Assembly: GCF_000006565.2 (NCBI RefSeq)
Contig: NC_031478.1
Location: forward strand, 5,914,212 to 5,978,211
Reading direction: 5' to 3'
DNA from: Toxoplasma gondii ME49
Lineage: Eukaryota > Apicomplexa > Conoidasida > Eucoccidiorida > Sarcocystidae
DNA: 64,000 nt
The translations under genes were made by a program, and so were the position numbers. Shown here piece by piece: positions 60,570 through 64,000 of this stretch; the stretch's first letter is position 1; each line of letters begins with the position of its first letter. The notes beneath the pieces were generated by a model. The model saw nothing but the letters and a program-made list of their open reading frames with translations, had not been told where the DNA came from and searched no databases.

Positions 60570-63500
60570 CTCGTCACGCCAGTTAGCCGCGGAATGCCCA
60601 GTCGTCTCTGGCTGTTTCCTTCCCAGAAATGCCCTCCTCACTCGGGACGCCTCTGGAATGAAAAGAATATTTCGAAACGCGATCGGTGGTTGTGCAGAGC
60701 TGCGACACGTCACACGCTCCAGCCAAGCGAATGCTGACGGAAAGTGACGTCTCTTCGGTGCTCTGCGAATTCGCGTGCTACAGACGTTGTAGGTGCACCG
60801 TTGCAAGTGAATCCGCGACCTCTATCGAAAAATAATTCACGAGACATGGGCACCTCGTGGCTGTCGAGAAACGTCTAGAATACACTCTGGTCGAGTGAAA
60901 AAGCTGAACCGGCAGGCTCTCACGACCAAGAAAGCCACCAGGGTTTCTTTACAGCACGCACACAGCTGGGCGTTAACGCGTCAAGAATTACCAGAAGAAA
61001 GACGCTGACCTCTCTTCCAAGTTCTGTGTCCCTAACCGCGCGGGCCAGCATCAATTGGTTCGGTATTGTACGGGTTTGTCAATGTCAGGATTAATCGCGA
61101 CAACCCCAGAGAAATCAAAACACATGTCAAAGTCTCTCGATCACCTTCAATACTCTGCGACGAAATGACTCTTTTCCGTGTCTCACCGCAGACGCAGCCC
61201 ACTCCTCCGTCTGAGTCGAAATGAAAACGACCTATGTCATCTGTGAGACTGTGCTACGCATCCCTCACCCATTGGGTGGAAAGCCTGCACCAAAAAGGAA
61301 TAAAAAACACGCTAATCGTGTACCCTCAGATACTCTAGTCACCTACAGACACCTGGAAAGGCACCACAACAAATGGCTCCTGAAACTTCGCGAGATGTAA
61401 CACCACGGCTTTACAAATCCATGGTCTCAAAAAATTCTCTTGCGGCAATACAGCATCACTTCTCCCCTGGGAGGATTCGGTATGATACAACCGAATAATG
61501 CACAAGAGAGATATTGCGCACAGGCCTGTCCTGAATGACACGAAGCGGAGACGCCTGTCGCTTGTCTGTGTCCGCCGGCTGAACCAGTTCAAAATCAACA
61601 AAACAAAGGACGTTAACGCAGTGACAAACAACCTTCCCATGCGGTGCACAGTACGGCATCAGACTCTTTGTGACGGAAACGCTGTGTTCCTTATATGAAT
61701 TATCACAGAAGAGTCGGCATAAAACTCGTGCCGTGCTCAACGGCTCAAAACATATTTGGGGGGAAAAGACGCCCGTGTTGAATGAGGGGACGCTCCATTC
61801 CAACTGCAGGACGAAGAGTCGAGGTTGAGTCGTCTGTACGCAGTCGCCACAAAGTCCGGCGCCAACAGATGTCAAACGCCCTCTTTATGTATCCAAAACG
61901 TGCACTGAGCTCAGTGAGGACGTCATCTACTCCTGGCTGAAAGCGAATGCTGCATCCGAGGCAGTTTTCGACGAGCGTTGCTCCTTCGCAGACGCACCCC
62001 GACACTTGCGCGGTACAGAGCCGCTGGGGCTTGGAAGCCGATGTGGACGGCAGACTCTGAGCAGGCGTCCAACTGGAAAAATATTCTGTCAAAAATGCGT
62101 ATCATCATTTTCTGAACGTCGCAAATGCCATGTGGCACTTACGCCTCCGTTCCGTGCTAGCCAGGTGGGACTGTAAACTCGAAAAATGGGCGCTTCCGGT
62201 TGCCCGAGACGACGGAACTCGGCAACCGAATCCAGACGCTGCCCCCGGCCACCGGGTTGCGAAAGCCGTCACGCATTGAAACCGGAGGATCACCAATCCC
62301 AGTCAAGCGGCCAGCTACGTCGTCCTTTCGGGGAAAGTGAAGCTAGGCTGTCGATGCATCCGTAGACACGGTCCGCACCTGCATCCGTCTCCAAAGCCCC
62401 ATGATGTCGCTTTGCTTCCGGATGCACCGCCTGTCAGGAGACAGGAGGGACTTCTGCCCCTGTGGCAATGAAGGGGCTGTCAATCTACTGCAGCGTGCTC
62501 AGTGTGGCTGCTTTGTTTTGTTGTGTCCTTTTGCATCCTAGCCACAAATTGGTTCGTACATTTAATTCTTCGCAATAACCCCTAAAGGGTCCACTCCTGC
62601 CATCTCTAGCTAAATTTTACCTTAGCAGCGGCGCGAGTGGACCGTTGTTTGCATAAAAACAGGTCAACTGCAACGGGTGTTGCCGTACATCGACTGACCC
62701 TGATCCATCGTCCGACGACGAGGAACCCCTCGCCCGCCTTCCGGTACGACCAACGCATGGCACTCGAGGGCCTTGTCGCGGCTCGGGAGACAAACATCTG
62801 GACAAATTCTCGAAACGAAAGTGGCAGGTCCCTATTTTTTCGACTGTTCTTCGTCGGAACCCAAAGGTTTCCCGAATACATGAATAGATCCGGTGCGGGC
62901 CGAGCAACGAAGCCTCCTAGTACGCAGCCTAGGAAGGGACGGGGGAAAGCTACTCAATTCTCTTGACGGAACTGGTGTCAGTTGCATACGAAGTTCGTAA
63001 ATACTGGTGTGAATTCCTTTGAATACGAACTCCTTTCACAATGCTTCCCAGTGGTTTAGTGCCTAAAACGTGTTGTCACCACGCCGTTTAATTTACGTCT
63101 AGCCCCCGCTCACAAGAAAAGGAGCACTTGCGGAGGGAAAGTTTCTTTTAGAGTCAACTAGCATGTGTTTGTCGAAAGGGTGAAGGCGGTGTCGAGGATG
63201 AGGTCGTTAAGCAGCCACTGATTGGCAGCTGTCTTCAGCAGCGCCGGACGACGCATAGATAATGCGTATATCCAGGGGGGACCAGGAGCAGCAGACAGGA
63301 TGGAACCACGTGTCTTGAGGGGGCTGAGCGGCCGCGTAACGTAACATTCGATTTGCAAGCGGCTCGCTTGTTCATTTGTGATGCAGTTTGTCGTGTCACC
63401 CAATTTCTCACTAAGCTTGAGTGCTCAGCGAAGAAAGTTCACTCCCTGCAGTTGTCCGTTTGCAATTGGCCAGACGCGTTTTCCCTCTGGAAGACGGAAT

Positions 63501-64000
63501 GCGTCCACGGGGTCAGGACAGACGAACTGCCATATTTCAGATGGGCCCTCTATGTCTTGCAGCAAGACGACACGGAAATGACCACATTGATGCAGATTGT
63601 TTTCCGGAAAGTGTCCGCACGCTGTCATGACCTTAGCTTCAGTCGTGGCAGTCTTCGTACAATTCGAGGCGTATGCCTTAGCGGTTAGTTGAACCGCCAC
63701 ACACTGCCGGCACATATAGCACCGCCGGCTGGTTAGACAGACTTTGTCGACAAGCAGCGTGCTAGTGCCGAGACGGAAGTAGAAAGTGTCCGTCGAAGGG
63801 GTCAAAATAGAAATGATTGTGAAGAGTTAGGAGACGGTTAGCAGGATGAATTTTTGAAGCGTGCGAGCGAGACCAGGAGTCGTAAGCCGAGAGCGTAGAA
63901 CGGGGACTCTGCACCAGTCCTGGGAGACTACAGAGAGCCAGTGACACTTTCACTGCAGCGAATGAGCCCAGCGTTAAAGACGTCACCTAAGGCAGCGTCG
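60570..64000. other. Right-hand 3.4 kb: promoter side of the FMRP-like gene, otherwise no supportable gene
   Basis: The first part should hold the FMRP-like promoter and 5' UTR. Beyond it are only short open frames, none combining ATG, splice sites and a known motif. One minus-strand frame (63425-63805) has several Cys residues in protein-like spacing (CYMCRQC, TACGHF, QCGHF, FVCPDP) but no ATG and no clear acceptor. Confidence 0.4.

Noticed and set aside
1..64000. CRISPR arrays, insertion sequences, bacterial operons, rRNA genes
   Set aside because: No regularly spaced repeats, transposase frames or rRNA-like conserved blocks were seen, and the gene structure is plainly eukaryotic.
1..64000. 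tRNA genes
   Set aside because: I looked for GGTTCRANNCC-type B boxes; the few partial matches (for example near 6718 and 43044) have no A box or cloverleaf around them. The search was by eye and is not exhaustive.

Overview
The window reads as nuclear DNA of a coccidian apicomplexan, most likely Toxoplasma gondii or a close relative (Hammondia, Neospora). Reasons: long exons rich in Ser, Ala, Gly, Gln and Arg; introns of a few hundred bases with GTAAGT/GTGAGT donors and pyrimidine-rich acceptors; gcatgc words; (TA)n microsatellites in non-coding DNA; and typical parasite gene content. The species is inferred from style and content, not from a database match. There is no sign of a prokaryotic or organellar segment. 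All gene models were assembled by eye by matching splice sites and reading phase, so internal joins that keep phase and rebuild a known domain are much firmer than the 5' and 3' ends.

Layout from left to right. 1-1592 (-): N-terminal part of a REV1-like translesion polymerase (GGGKW..YGEYF motif plus BRCT), running off the left edge. 3241-4602 (-): a divergent centrin-like EF-hand protein, three exons, one intron of GC-AG type. 8212-15874 (+): a PP2C-family Ser/Thr phosphatase with a signal-anchor and a 570-residue disordered N-terminal extension; its introns carry most of the (TA)n microsatellites. 16226-17235 (+): weak exon-like pieces that may extend the phosphatase. 21215-28256 (-): a very large (about 2056 aa) divergent protein kinase. 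33859-37302 (-): a 1147-aa low-complexity protein ending in an MTA/MIER/CoREST-type SANT domain, probably a chromatin corepressor subunit. 39478-51071 (+): a 14-exon protein with an organelle-targeting-like N-terminus and tandem 37-residue helical repeats of the HPR (heptatricopeptide repeat) type, probably a mitochondrial RNA-binding protein. 54473-60569 (-): a six-exon RNA-binding protein whose order of domains (two Tudor/Agenet-like domains, a KH0-like segment, a KH1 with GKQG loop, and a degenerate KH2) matches the fragile X protein family (FMRP/FXR).

The genes are independent nuclear loci rather than an operon. Two are probable RNA-binding regulators (HPR, FMRP-like), two are signalling enzymes (PP2C, kinase), and the rest are a DNA damage tolerance enzyme, a cytoskeletal/calcium protein and a chromatin protein. 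The FMRP-like gene is the most unusual item, since that family is normally treated as an animal family. Several intergenic blocks of 2-5.6 kb contain no supportable gene.
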